Positions 36,942 to 46,600 of a DNA stretch of 64,000 nucleotides are shown piece after piece; within the stretch, counting starts at the first letter, position 1; each line of letters starts with the position of its first letter. The notes under the pieces are model-generated. The model was not told where the DNA came from and ran no database searches. It saw only the letters and a program-made list of their open reading frames with translations. The position numbers were made by a program, and so were the translations under genes. Source of the DNA: Sphingobacterium sp. SRCM116780 (lineage in GTDB: Bacteria; Bacteroidota; Bacteroidia; Sphingobacteriales; Sphingobacteriaceae); NCBI RefSeq assembly GCF_021442025.1, contig NZ_CP090446.1, forward strand, positions 1,612,001 to 1,676,000, given 5' to 3'.

Positions 36942-38570
36942 TTAAAATCGGACTGCAGGGGCTGCAATCTCTTGTAACTTACTTTTTCTAAACTCTTTCA
37001 TGGATGCTGGTTCCCGCTCTTCAAGTTCAGCAAAATCAACCACATCATTTTCTTTCGCCCATCTGAAATAAGCTTGTGATAATTGTGATACGACATCGTG
37101 ATTTTGCCCAGCGACATCTTTAATTTCTGTAGGATCTGTTTCCAAATTATAGAGTTCCCATTTATAAGAAGGCCATGTAGAAACTAGTTTCCACTTTCCT
37201 ATACGAGCAGCACGATTACCAGCTCTTTCCCAAAATAATCCCTCAGGTCTTTCAATTTGACTTTTCTCATCAAATAAAACGGGTAACAGGCTTTTACCCT
37301 TTAACGGATTTGGAGTGACACCTTTATATGTTTTCGGATATTTTGCACCCGCAAGCTCGTAGAATGTAGGAGCCAAATCAATAATATGTCCTACCCCATG
37401 TTTAATGGTATTGGCCTGTATCCGATTTGGAAACCAAGCAATAAAAGCGGTATTGATTCCACCTTCATAGGTATAGTCCTTAAAAGCTTTGTAAGGCGTA
37501 TTGGAAGCATACGACCAGTTCTTACTTTGTGACTCATAAGAACCTAACGTACCCACTGTTCCTGTGTTTATTCGAGCACCATGATGCCATTTTACCAAAT
37601 CTTCGGCAGGAGCACCATTATCCGATAAGAATACAATCAACGTATTGTCCAGTTGTCCATTATCTTTAAGCTTTTGAATTAATTGTCCAATGCTTTGATC
37701 TAACCGATCCACCATTGCTGCATAGACCTCCATTTTCTTTGCCCATAATTGACGTTGATCATACGATAATCGATCCCAATCATAGATATCTTCATCACGT
37801 ACCGATAACTTCGTATCAGAAGGAATTAATCCCAGCTGTTTTTGACGGACAAATCTTTCTTGACGAATCACCTCCCATCCCCGATCATATTTTCCTTTAT
37901 ATTTTGCAATATCTTCTGGTAATGCCACTAAAGGCCAATGTGGGGCTGTATGAGCCAAGTAGAGAAAAAATGGTTTTTTATCATCTTTGACCTGATCCAA
38001 AAATGTCAATGCATGCTGATTAATCAGATTTGTAGAAAAGGAAGCCGACAATGGATATCCGAGTGAGTCAGTTTTACCATCCCTGAAAGTAGGAGCTCCT
38101 GAGTCCGAACTCTTTTCATCCTTTGGAAAAACAAGATCAAATCCACGCTGCCATGGAAGACTCGTTCCTTTTCCTGACACGTGCCACTTTCCTGAAGTGA
38201 TCGTCGTATATCCGTTTTCTTTCAAAACTTCAGCAATGGTCAAAGACTCTTGATTGATATAGCCTTGATAAGCTGGGAGACCTAAATCATTAGAAAAATA
38301 ACCCACTCCTGCTTTATGTTGGTATTGACCTGTCAATAACGAAGCTCTTGTAGGTGCACAGATAGAATTGTTATAAAATTCCTGTAACCGAAGTCCTTCC
38401 GATGCTAAACGATCGAGATTGGGTGTTGCTATCTCTGCACCATATGCTCCTAAATCCGAATATCCTAGGTCATCTGCTAGGATTAAGATGATATTCGGTT
38501 TTTTTTGCTGTGCCATACCTAAAGTAGTAAGACCAACAGTTAAGTATACTATTGAAAATATTCTTTTCAT
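36942..38570 (-). CDS. Secreted sulfatase, formylglycine type (first of two paralogues)
   Basis: Periplasmic arylsulfatase-type hydrolase of 542 residues from the ATG at 38570, with signal peptide ending LGMAQ. The metal-binding start is NIILILADDLGYSD. The motif CAPTR in NNSICAPTRASLLTGQ (Cys at about 71) is the C-x-P-x-R signal in which cysteine is oxidised to formylglycine. Other active-site parts are TSGKWHVSG, YLAHTAPHWP and FLSDNGAPAED. It removes sulfate esters, probably from a polysaccharide imported by the adjacent SusCD pair. It lies 21 nt after its paralogue and shares its overall pattern, so the two likely arose by duplication. The C-terminal region is the less conserved part. The maturing enzyme is not in the window. 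Confidence 0.93.
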   Translation of the reverse strand: MKRIFSIVYLTVGLTTLGMAQQKKPNIILILADDLGYSDLGAYGAEIATPNLDRLASEGLRLQEFYNNSICAPTRASLLTGQYQHKAGVGYFSNDLGLPAYQGYINQESLTIAEVLKENGYTTITSGKWHVSGKGTSLPWQRGFDLVFPKDEKSSDSGAPTFRDGKTDSLGYPLSASFSTNLINQHALTFLDQVKDDKKPFFLYLAHTAPHWPLVALPEDIAKYKGKYDRGWEVIRQERFVRQKQLGLIPSDTKLSVRDEDIYDWDRLSYDQRQLWAKKMEVYAAMVDRLDQSIGQLIQKLKDNGQLDNTLIVFLSDNGAPAEDLVKWHHGARINTGTVGTLGSYESQSKNWSYASNTPYKAFKDYTYEGGINTAFIAWFPNRIQANTIKHGVGHIIDLAPTFYELAGAKYPKTYKGVTPNPLKGKSLLPVLFDEKSQIERPEGLFWERAGNRAARIGKWKLVSTWPSYKWELYNLETDPTEIKDVAGQNHDVVSQLSQAYFRWAKENDVVDFAELEEREPASMKEFRKSKLQEIAAPAVRF

Positions 38571-38591
38571 GTCCATGTATATGTTAAAAGA

Positions 38592-40184
38592 TTAGCGAAA
38601 TGAGGATTGTGTTTTGATACGTTCATAGTTAACGACATTATTCTCTCGAGCCCATACTGTGTACAGTTCCTCTAACTGTTTTACGACTTCTGGATATTGA
38701 GTTGCTAGGTTATGATTTTCAGCTCGATCTTCATCGATATTATACAATTCCGCTTTATTACCTTTTTGATAAGTAGCGACCAATTTCCATTTTCCGTAAC
38801 GTACAGCACGATTACCGGCACGTTCCCAACATAAGGCCTGCTTACGATCCACCTGTCCCTGATCCGTTTTCAACAAAGTACGTAAACTAACACCTGGAAG
38901 TTTATTCGTTGCAACTTCATCGTTCTTACTTGGATATTTCGCCTGTGCGTAATCATATAATGTAGGTGCGATATCAATCAAATGTCCAGTACCTCTTTTG
39001 ATTACATTCGCTTTCACTTCCTTTGGATACCACACGATAAACGGAGCTCCAATTCCACCCTCATAAGGATTGTCCTTATAGCTTCGCAATGGTGAATTTC
39101 CCGTCTGTGACCAATTGCTATTCTGTATGTCATAAGAACCAGGTGATCCTACAGGTCCCGAATTTCTCGCCGTATAGATCCGTGCACGATCACCTCCCTG
39201 CGCACCGTTATCAGATAAGAAAATGATCACGGTGTTATTATCCACATGAAGTTCTTTCAATGTCTGACGAATCTTTCCAATACTTTGATCCACACGATCA
39301 ATCATTCCTGCATATACCTGTTGTCTACGTTTCCAGTATTGTTGTTCATCGTAGGTCAGCTTTTTCCATTCCTGAATCGTCGTATCCTTTGCTGTAATAT
39401 CCTGTCCAGAGGGAAATACACCATGTTGAATAGCATTTTCATACCGTTTGGTACGCAAACTATCCCAGCCAATATCGTATGCTCCTTTATATTTTTGAGT
39501 TTCCTCTTCTGGAACCTGTAGTGGCCAATGAGGGGCATTGAAAGCTAAATATAAAAAGAACGGCTTTTTATCCTTTTGTTGTTCCTTTAAAAAACCAATC
39601 GCTTGATCTGTGATTTCATCTGTCAGGTAACGGTCCTTGGGTAGGTAGAATGCTTTATTGTTTCTATATAATGGCACTGTAGTTTTATCTACATCGTTAA
39701 TCTCATAGAAGTTAGATGCTCCCCCAACAAAATTGAATGAACGCTCAAAACCACGTTGTGCTGGCCATTGGTCATAATCGTCACCAACGTGCCATTTACC
39801 TGATATAATAGTCGAATAACCCGCTTGTTGCAGTACCTCTGCCAATGTCGGTGATTCTTTATTGAGGAAACCTTGATAAGCAGGAAGTCCAAGATTAACA
39901 TTGAAGTACCCAATTCCAGCTTTATGGGAATACTGTCCTGTCAACAAAGAGGCTCGTGTAGGTGCACAAATGGAGTTGTTGTAAAACTCTTGGAAACGTG
40001 TTCCCTGATTCGCTAATTCCGTTAAATTAGGGGTATGGACATCGGTTGCACCATAAGGTTCAATATCGGAGAATCCCAGATCATCCACCAAAATCAAGAC
40101 AACGTTAGGTCGTTTATCCTGAGCCCATCCCCCTAAAGAATTCAGGGAAAGTAAGAGTATCAGTAAATAGTAATTTCTTTTCAT
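38592..40184 (-). CDS. Secreted sulfatase, formylglycine type (second paralogue)
   Basis: Periplasmic sulfatase of 530 residues with a signal peptide ending LGGWAQ. Active-site segments are NVVLILVDDLGFSD (metal ligands), NNSICAPTRASLLTGQ with the formylglycine Cys73, ISGKWHVGDD, YLAFNAPHWPLQ and IFLSDNGAQGGD. It shares its whole layout with the sulfatase downstream, including the region WERAGNRAVRYGKWKLV. The difference in the insert between residues 150 and 200 (here FNFVGGASNFYEI) suggests different substrate positions on the same glycan. It follows susD by 48 nt on the same strand and so belongs to the SusCD locus. Confidence 0.93.
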   Translation of the reverse strand: MKRNYYLLILLLSLNSLGGWAQDKRPNVVLILVDDLGFSDIEPYGATDVHTPNLTELANQGTRFQEFYNNSICAPTRASLLTGQYSHKAGIGYFNVNLGLPAYQGFLNKESPTLAEVLQQAGYSTIISGKWHVGDDYDQWPAQRGFERSFNFVGGASNFYEINDVDKTTVPLYRNNKAFYLPKDRYLTDEITDQAIGFLKEQQKDKKPFFLYLAFNAPHWPLQVPEEETQKYKGAYDIGWDSLRTKRYENAIQHGVFPSGQDITAKDTTIQEWKKLTYDEQQYWKRRQQVYAGMIDRVDQSIGKIRQTLKELHVDNNTVIIFLSDNGAQGGDRARIYTARNSGPVGSPGSYDIQNSNWSQTGNSPLRSYKDNPYEGGIGAPFIVWYPKEVKANVIKRGTGHLIDIAPTLYDYAQAKYPSKNDEVATNKLPGVSLRTLLKTDQGQVDRKQALCWERAGNRAVRYGKWKLVATYQKGNKAELYNIDEDRAENHNLATQYPEVVKQLEELYTVWARENNVVNYERIKTQSSFR

Positions 40185-40232
40185 TGGAATATAATTATCT
40201 TGTCTGTAAATGTTAGGATCATCTCATCACTA

Positions 40233-41699
40233 TTAATTATTGATCCAATCGGGATGTTGTTTCAGATTAGGATTTAAATTCAATTCACGCTGAGGAGTTG
40301 GGAAGTGTATATGTCTTGGAGCAGCATTCGTTTTACCAGCAGCTTTTAGTTTAATGACATAATAATCTGCTCCGCGACGAACCAGATCAAACCAACGTTG
40401 ATATTCAAATGCTAATTCTTTGCGTCTTTCCTCAAATACAGCCTCCCGAAACGTATCTTTAGATAAGTTTGTTCCAATTGCTCCAATACCAGCACGTTCT
40501 CTGACTTTATTGATCGCCTGCTGAGCCACACTTGTAGGACCATTTAGCTCATTTTCGGCCTCAGCCAAGATCAACAACACTTCTGCATATCGGATAATTG
40601 GCAAATTCTTGGAAGATTGACTTTGGTTACCCACAACACTTTCATCATAGTATTTATTAAACTGTGGCTTAGTCAGTGCATAATATTTACCATCTACTGG
40701 AGAAACCATACCTGTTGTGAATGTGGTTGTAAGTCTTTTATCTTGAGCAGAAAATGCCTGATAAAGTCCACCTTCGGCATGCCAAGCGTCCGCATAATCT
40801 CCATTGATTCCAGGGATGTCAGCAGGTGCAGAACGACTGGCAAGAGAGTTACCTTGGTAACCACTATTACCTTTGAACTGTGCAGAAAAAATATGTTCAA
40901 TGCCATTTTTCTTATCGATATTGAAAACATCAGTAAAAGCTGGAAATAAATCGTAACCTTCCTTATCAATCACTTCTTCTGCTTTTAGTTTTGCATTTGC
41001 CCAATCTTTTTGTGTCAAATACACTTTGGCCAATACACTTTTAGCAGCTCCTGAAGAAGCCCTTCCTTTATCAGCATCACCATATAATTTATAGTTGGGT
41101 AAACCTTCTGCAGCCTTCAAATCAGCAATAATCTGTCGATAAACCTCATCTTCAGATGCCTTTGACACATATAGTTCTTCAGGAGTGAGCGCTGTTACAG
41201 GTTTAAGAACCAATGGAACAGAACCAAACCAACGAACCAAATTGAAATAATGTAATGATCTCAAAAATTTAGCTTCATTGATCAAACGCTGACGTATTGT
41301 TTCATTAATCTTGTCGGCAGCAATTAATGTGATATATTCGATATTTTGGTTAGAAGCATTAATCGCATCGTAGCTCTGTTTCCACAATTGCTCCATCCGA
41401 TCATTTGAAGCATCGTGAGTGAGGTTGCTAATTGCACGAACATGTGCATTACGTGCTCGTGGTCCTGCTTCGTAATCATCTGTAGCCATTTCTACAGCAA
41501 TTTGAAAAAGACTATTGTAAATCGACTGACCAGTTTCATACAATTTTCGATAAGTACCGTTTACTGCAGACACAGCTTGATTCTCATTGAGATAAAATTG
41601 TTCTGATACCAGTAAACTTTCTGGTTTTTCGTCAAGTTTCGAGCAGGATAAAAATCCCATCAGAACTGCACTTGTTATAAGTATATATGTAATTTTCAC
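40233..41699 (-). CDS. SusD/RagB family glycan-binding lipoprotein
   Basis: Surface lipoprotein of 488 residues that caps the SusC barrel and captures ligand. The lipobox is GFLSCSK with Cys at about residue 19. The SusD fold is shown by the N-terminal helices around NENQAVSAVNGTYRKLY, the TPR-like FLRSLHYFNLVRWFGSVPLV, and the C-terminal signature FEERRKELAFEYQRWFDLVR followed by FPTPQRELNLNPNLKQ. It starts 13 nt after susC. Ligand identity is not readable from the sequence; the neighbouring sulfatases suggest a sulfated glycan. Confidence 0.95.
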   Translation of the reverse strand: MKITYILITSAVLMGFLSCSKLDEKPESLLVSEQFYLNENQAVSAVNGTYRKLYETGQSIYNSLFQIAVEMATDDYEAGPRARNAHVRAISNLTHDASNDRMEQLWKQSYDAINASNQNIEYITLIAADKINETIRQRLINEAKFLRSLHYFNLVRWFGSVPLVLKPVTALTPEELYVSKASEDEVYRQIIADLKAAEGLPNYKLYGDADKGRASSGAAKSVLAKVYLTQKDWANAKLKAEEVIDKEGYDLFPAFTDVFNIDKKNGIEHIFSAQFKGNSGYQGNSLASRSAPADIPGINGDYADAWHAEGGLYQAFSAQDKRLTTTFTTGMVSPVDGKYYALTKPQFNKYYDESVVGNQSQSSKNLPIIRYAEVLLILAEAENELNGPTSVAQQAINKVRERAGIGAIGTNLSKDTFREAVFEERRKELAFEYQRWFDLVRRGADYYVIKLKAAGKTNAAPRHIHFPTPQRELNLNPNLKQHPDWINN

Positions 41700-41712
41700 A
41701 AAAACCTCCTGA

Positions 41713-44700
41713 TTAAAATGTTAATGATAGACCCAGGGTCAATGAGCGAGAAGTGGGATAAATACCTGAATCTGTTCCAATTTGTACATTGTTACCTGAA
41801 GTAACCTCTGGATCGAAACCTTTGTATTTGGTCCATGTCAATAAATTCTGACCAGAGAGATACACATTCAGATTAGAAATGCCTGCAGCGCTTAATAAAT
41901 GTTTGGGAATGCTGTATCCAAATTGAAGAGACTTCAACCTTACGAAAGAACCATCCTCTACAAACTGATTAGAAAATACAGGAGCAGGATCCAACTTTGC
42001 TCTTGGATAGCTTTGACTTGGATTAGTTTCTGTCCATCTTAGCAAAGCGTCCGTTGAAGCATTTTGCTGTCCTGTAAACATTTCCAGATTTTGCCGATTA
42101 ATGTTGAGCAACCCATTACCTACTGCACCTTGTAGCAAAAACGTCAGATCAAATCCTTTATAAGAAAGGTTATTCGTCAATCCAAATATAAAATCAGGTT
42201 GCGCATTTCCAATGAGGGTTCGGTCATTGGCTGTTGTAAATTTACCATCACCATCAATGTCCTTATATAGTCGATCTCCAACTTTCGGTACCGCATTGCC
42301 CGTAAATACACCTTTAGTGGATTCTTCTCCTTTTTGTAGGATTCCATCAGTCTCTGTTCCATAAAAAGTTCCTAGCGGTTCTCCTACTTTAATGATATAA
42401 TTACCTGTAATATAGGATCCAGAACCTGTACCAATGGTCAGTACTTTATTTCGATTAAATGAAAAATTCAAATCAGTATTCCAGATCAATGCTCCTTTTA
42501 GATTTTTAGTTTTCAAACCCAGTTCAAAACCCTTATTGGAAACTGATCCAAAATTTTGCAAGGAAGAAGCATAACCCGAGGTCCAAGGTATCTCCACATT
42601 TAAAAGTAAATCCGTTGTTTTTTTATAGTAGTAATCTAATGTAAGTTGCAATCTACTGTTCAATAGCTCAATATCCAACCCTCCATCATATTGATAGGTC
42701 GTCTCCCATCCCAGGTTTTTATTCGGGATGCGTTGCGGAGCAAAACCTGTTACCATATTATTACCAAAGAGATAGTTTAAACTATATAAAGTAGAAAGGG
42801 ATTGGTATTGTCCGATCTCTTGGTTACCCGTAGTTCCAAAACTGGCTCTTAGCTTGAGGTCATTGATTGCAGGAAATGTTTCTTTGAAGAAGTTTTCATT
42901 GCTAGCTCTCCAAGAGAAAGCTACTGAGGGGAAATTACCCCATTTATTATCCGCTCCAAATCTTGAGCTCCCATCACGTCTAATACTCGCTGATACATAA
43001 TATTTATTTGCATAATTATAGTTGACACGAGCCAAATACGAATGCAGTACCCAAGAATAGGCATCTGAATTGGGACGCACAATTGTCGATCCGCTTTGTA
43101 GACTGTTGTATAAAAATTCATCGGTAACGAAATTTTCAGAACCTGCATTAAAGATTTCATTTCTAGCGTCTTGTTGGGTAAATCCCAACAGTACATTTAA
43201 ATGATGCTTTTGAAAAGAGGTTGTGTAATCTAATGTATTCTCATTCAACCAAGAATAAGCGTCTAAATTTCCCAAACTCGCTTTTCCATTATTTCCTGCT
43301 CCTTCAAAAATATAAGAAGGGAGGTAATATTTATCTGTTCTGCTATTTAGGTCTACCCCAAACGAAACCTTAGTCTGTAATCCCTTGATAATTTCATATT
43401 GGGCAAAAGAGGTGCCTAGTACCCTTAACGCATTTGAAGTATTGGTTGTCTCTTTTAACGTTGCAATAGGATTTGCAAAGATATTTTCAAACGGATTACG
43501 CAAGGTATAAGAACCGTCAGCATTATATATGCTCGCCGTTGGTGGCATGATCAGAAGTGCATTGACAATTCCAGACGGAGCAATTTGAGAATTTGTTTTG
43601 TTAATCGACAGGTTGGCTCCTACATTCAAGCGTTTAAAAGGATTTGCATTGATATTGGATCTAAAGCCCAGACGTTTAAAATTTGTGTTGGTAATCACGC
43701 CTTCCTGATCGAAATAGTTGGCCCCAATAAAATATTGAACACGCTCAGCTCCTCCAGACAATGATAATTGGTGATTGGTCAACTTTCCATTTTGAAAAGC
43801 TTCTTTCTGCCAGTTCGTCCCTTCCCCTAGTTGATCAATTTGTTCCTGAGACAGATATTGAAATTTTCCTAAGTTCGGATAAGCGTCATACAAGGTTTCA
43901 TTACGCAGGATAGCAAAATCATATGCATGTAATACATCTATCCTTTTCAACACATTTTGCTTGCCAATACTTCCATCATAATGCAGTTGTACCCGTCCAG
44001 CTTTACCTTTTTTCGTAGTAACCAATACAACACCATTAGCACCTCTGGAGCCATAGATAGCTGTTGCGGAGGCATCTTTCAAGACCTCAATACTTTCAAT
44101 ATCTCCAGGGTTGATACTTGCTAATGGATTAACAGGAGTTCCACTTCCTACTCCTGTACTTTCTGTTTGATTGTAGACGGGAAAGCCATCAATGACATAG
44201 AGCGGTTCGTTTCCTCCTTGAATAGATGCTCCTCCTCTGATGCGAATACTCACCCCTCCTCCAGGTTGTCCTGATGTTTGGGTTACCTGAACACCTGAGA
44301 TTCCACCTTTTAAAGTCTGGTCCAGAGAAGCTACATTTTGTTTGAGTAGTGGTTCGGATAAAGAAGCAACAGATCCTGTGAGATCCCTACGTTTCTGTGT
44401 TCCGTAGCCAACCACGACGACCTCATCCAAATTCTCAGCAACAGGTCGTAGTTCAATGACAGTAGGAGAAGAATTAACAATAATTTTTTTCTTTTCATAA
44501 CCTACAAAGGATACGAGCAATGTAAAAGGAAGTTTTTGCCCCGTTACGAATTGAAATTTACCGTCTCGATCTGTTTTTACACTATGCGTTACTGCTTCTA
44601 ATTGTACTGTAACACCTTCAATGGGTTCTTTCGTAGTCGCATCGATCACTTGCCCCACTAGAGATGCATTAATAATAGGTTTAGGTTCTACCTGTGCATA

Positions 44701-44769
44701 AAGAGAATTTATGCGGGATATGAAGAACAAAATAAGAATAGAATACCGTAGTACTCCTAATTTTTTCAT
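41713..44769 (-). CDS. SusC/RagA family TonB-linked outer-membrane transporter
   Basis: TonB-dependent outer-membrane barrel that imports oligosaccharides with SusD. From the ATG at 44769 it has 1018 residues. The order is signal peptide (MKKLGVLRYSILILFFISRI), a carboxypeptidase-regulatory-like domain (VGQVIDATTKEPIEGVTVQL), the TonB box region and plug with DEVVVVGYGTQKRRDLTGSV, GVQVTQTSGQPGGGVSIRIR and PLYVIDGFPVYN, then the barrel, ending TSRSLTLGLSLTF. The first gene of a susC-susD-sulfatase-sulfatase unit. It has no N-terminal STN domain for anti-sigma signalling, and no regulator gene is beside it. A leader of about 285 nt precedes it. Confidence 0.95.
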   Translation of the reverse strand: MKKLGVLRYSILILFFISRINSLYAQVEPKPIINASLVGQVIDATTKEPIEGVTVQLEAVTHSVKTDRDGKFQFVTGQKLPFTLLVSFVGYEKKKIIVNSSPTVIELRPVAENLDEVVVVGYGTQKRRDLTGSVASLSEPLLKQNVASLDQTLKGGISGVQVTQTSGQPGGGVSIRIRGGASIQGGNEPLYVIDGFPVYNQTESTGVGSGTPVNPLASINPGDIESIEVLKDASATAIYGSRGANGVVLVTTKKGKAGRVQLHYDGSIGKQNVLKRIDVLHAYDFAILRNETLYDAYPNLGKFQYLSQEQIDQLGEGTNWQKEAFQNGKLTNHQLSLSGGAERVQYFIGANYFDQEGVITNTNFKRLGFRSNINANPFKRLNVGANLSINKTNSQIAPSGIVNALLIMPPTASIYNADGSYTLRNPFENIFANPIATLKETTNTSNALRVLGTSFAQYEIIKGLQTKVSFGVDLNSRTDKYYLPSYIFEGAGNNGKASLGNLDAYSWLNENTLDYTTSFQKHHLNVLLGFTQQDARNEIFNAGSENFVTDEFLYNSLQSGSTIVRPNSDAYSWVLHSYLARVNYNYANKYYVSASIRRDGSSRFGADNKWGNFPSVAFSWRASNENFFKETFPAINDLKLRASFGTTGNQEIGQYQSLSTLYSLNYLFGNNMVTGFAPQRIPNKNLGWETTYQYDGGLDIELLNSRLQLTLDYYYKKTTDLLLNVEIPWTSGYASSLQNFGSVSNKGFELGLKTKNLKGALIWNTDLNFSFNRNKVLTIGTGSGSYITGNYIIKVGEPLGTFYGTETDGILQKGEESTKGVFTGNAVPKVGDRLYKDIDGDGKFTTANDRTLIGNAQPDFIFGLTNNLSYKGFDLTFLLQGAVGNGLLNINRQNLEMFTGQQNASTDALLRWTETNPSQSYPRAKLDPAPVFSNQFVEDGSFVRLKSLQFGYSIPKHLLSAAGISNLNVYLSGQNLLTWTKYKGFDPEVTSGNNVQIGTDSGIYPTSRSLTLGLSLTF

Positions 44770-45067
44770 AATTTTACTGTGTTTAATAGTGGATACTAAC
44801 AAGTGCCAACGCCAATTGATAACTTGCGGTTCATTATTTGCAAACTCTGGGGGAGCGGTTCGCTTCCCCTATTTTATTAATAAGAAGATTGTGCTTAGAT
44901 GCACATTCGCATCCGAATTGATAGGCAGTAAAAAACAATAAGATCAGTTATGAAGACTGCTTTTTTTGATGAGGTGATGTAGATTTGGTTCATAAACATT
45001 TTTAATAATAAATACTTCATTTAAATTCGTTTGCCAACACCAATTGCATAACGATAAGGCAAATATA
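44770..45067 (-). promoter_or_regulatory. Promoter and long structured leader of the susC locus
   Basis: The -7 box TATATTTG lies at 45060-45067 on the minus strand, giving a leader of about 285 nt. Close to the predicted start is TGCCAACACCAATTG (plus-strand sense, 45032-45046); a near copy, TGCCAACGCCAATTG, lies at 44804-44818, just before the susC start. Between them is a strong hairpin of GGGGAGCG with CGCTTCCCC (about 44852-44870), and a GTGC...GCAC hairpin near 44891. Such a leader suggests RNA-level control of the locus. Confidence 0.5.
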
Positions 45068-45304
45068 GAAATAAATTTTAAAAAGTCTACTGATTTAGTA
45101 GATTTAATGGAATAATATTAAAAACACGACTTAAATCCATAAAACAATCCTTATCTAGCAAAAGAAATCATTTTGATTAACTAACATTTTCTTGATTTGG
45201 TCAACTGTTAAATAATTTCCCACACAATATATTTATCGCTAGAGAACAACACATTTAGATAAAATAAATGAAAAATATGGAATGGATGATACGAACAACT
45301 GTCT
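45068..45304. other. Intergenic stretch upstream of the susC promoter
   Basis: AT-rich sequence between the susC promoter and the end of the first unknown membrane protein gene. A small inverted repeat (AGTCTACTGATTTAGTAGA, about 45084-45102) is the only structure seen. Confidence 0.4.
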
Positions 45305-45967
45305 TTATTTTAATTTCAACAGTTCTTCTTTTAGACTGCTTTCATTTTCATAGTTCATGATGGAAAGTTGTAAATAAGGTCGTTTTAATTCATACAGATT
45401 ATGGTTATGAATATAAAGCTTGACATGTCGTGAGGTAAACTTTCCTGTAGAGGAATAATATTCTATTTTTTGAATGCTTGTGATATAAATAAACCCAAAC
45501 TCTGTAGACCAAATACCCTTATTTCCTATTTTGATTTCTTTCTTAGGCTTTAACACTTGATAAATAAAACCACTACCCACTAAGATGATAATTAATGCCC
45601 AAATATATCCCGCCATCAAGATATAAACGCCATAACCGAAAATACCAGCGCCAAAAACGAGAAAAAAATAAAATTCAGGATGTTCTTTGTATTGATGGTG
45701 GTATTTAGGTTGTTCTTTACTCAATCTAGTTTGATGTACAATAACATACCGATCTCGGAAGATTCTTTCTTCATTTTTCTCCCAATTATAGGAAACCCGG
45801 AGAATAAAAATAAGAACGCTTATCGCCCAACAGGATAATATATCATTCTTAAAATCAAAGATATGATAGATTCCTAACGCCAAAAAAAGTGATAAAACAC
45901 CCACAATTAATGGATCGAGGATTAAAAATCCAAATTTAGATTGATATACCTTACGCATATTACTCAT
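45305..45967 (-). CDS. Four-helix membrane protein of unknown function
   Basis: A 220-residue membrane protein. Hydrophobic segments lie around LILDPLIVGVLSLFLALGIY, ILSCWAISVLIFILRV, FFLVFGAGIFGYGVYILMA and YIWALIIILVGSGFIY, in two pairs separated by a charged, histidine-containing loop. The C-terminal 80 residues are cytoplasmic-looking and beta-rich, resembling a bacterial PH-like domain (IGNKGIWSTEFGFIYITSI). I do not recognise the family. It is the last of three minus-strand genes with similar plans, spaced by about 60 nt. The ATG at 45967 was chosen over the non-ATG start at 45976. Confidence 0.7.
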   Translation of the reverse strand: MSNMRKVYQSKFGFLILDPLIVGVLSLFLALGIYHIFDFKNDILSCWAISVLIFILRVSYNWEKNEERIFRDRYVIVHQTRLSKEQPKYHHQYKEHPEFYFFLVFGAGIFGYGVYILMAGYIWALIIILVGSGFIYQVLKPKKEIKIGNKGIWSTEFGFIYITSIQKIEYYSSTGKFTSRHVKLYIHNHNLYELKRPYLQLSIMNYENESSLKEELLKLK

Positions 45968-46036
45968 ACATAACACGACTATTTGTTAATGGATTCTTAT
46001 AGAGCTACTTAATTAACATAAATTAATGCAGACAAT

Positions 46037-46552
46037 CTATAATGCCATTAATAACGTTATCATAATAAGATATGCTACAGATAGCATCTCAAACAGACGG
46101 CTTCGATATGTATAAATGCAGATGAAAATTAGAAATATTTCTATAAAATACAGTAACAGGGTTAAAAGCTGCGTAAATAATCCTGGTTTTGTAATACTAT
46201 AAATCAAGTCTATACACAAATTATTCTCGTTGAACCCCATATATACAATAGGTTTACTTGTTCCCAATAAATTGGAATCACTTGTCAAAATGGAGAATGA
46301 AATGGAGTCTTGGCTCTTGGTTATGTCCTGCTTAAAAAAAGTTAACATGCCCCTACCTTCATTGTAAAACAGGTTATCGTATTCGTTCAGGTGAAACTCA
46401 TAATATGGAATTCTAGTACGTGTTTTTATGACCTCTTTCAACGTTTCCTTTACTATCGTTAAGTTCTTATAGCGGTAATAGCTTGTTAAAGGAATATACA
46501 ATAATCCTATTATCCCAAGAATAATAGTAAATGATTTCAAACTGATTCTCAT
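46037..46552 (-). CDS. Membrane protein of unknown function
   Basis: A 171-residue protein with an N-terminal membrane anchor (FTIILGIIGLLYIPLTS) and two C-terminal membrane segments (LLTLLLYFIEIFLIFICIYT and MLSVAYLIMITLLMAL). The middle 90 residues look like an exposed beta-rich domain (IPYYEFHLNEYDNLFY, SISFSILTSDSN). I do not recognise it. It stands between two genes with PH-like soluble domains and close spacing, so the three are probably one unit. Low GC and unusual residue use fit its neighbours. Confidence 0.65.
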   Translation of the reverse strand: MRISLKSFTIILGIIGLLYIPLTSYYRYKNLTIVKETLKEVIKTRTRIPYYEFHLNEYDNLFYNEGRGMLTFFKQDITKSQDSISFSILTSDSNLLGTSKPIVYMGFNENNLCIDLIYSITKPGLFTQLLTLLLYFIEIFLIFICIYTYRSRLFEMLSVAYLIMITLLMAL

Positions 46553-46600
46553 CGTTCAGTTTTTTTTAATGTTCTGTTATAACAAATGTTATTTTTCTAT

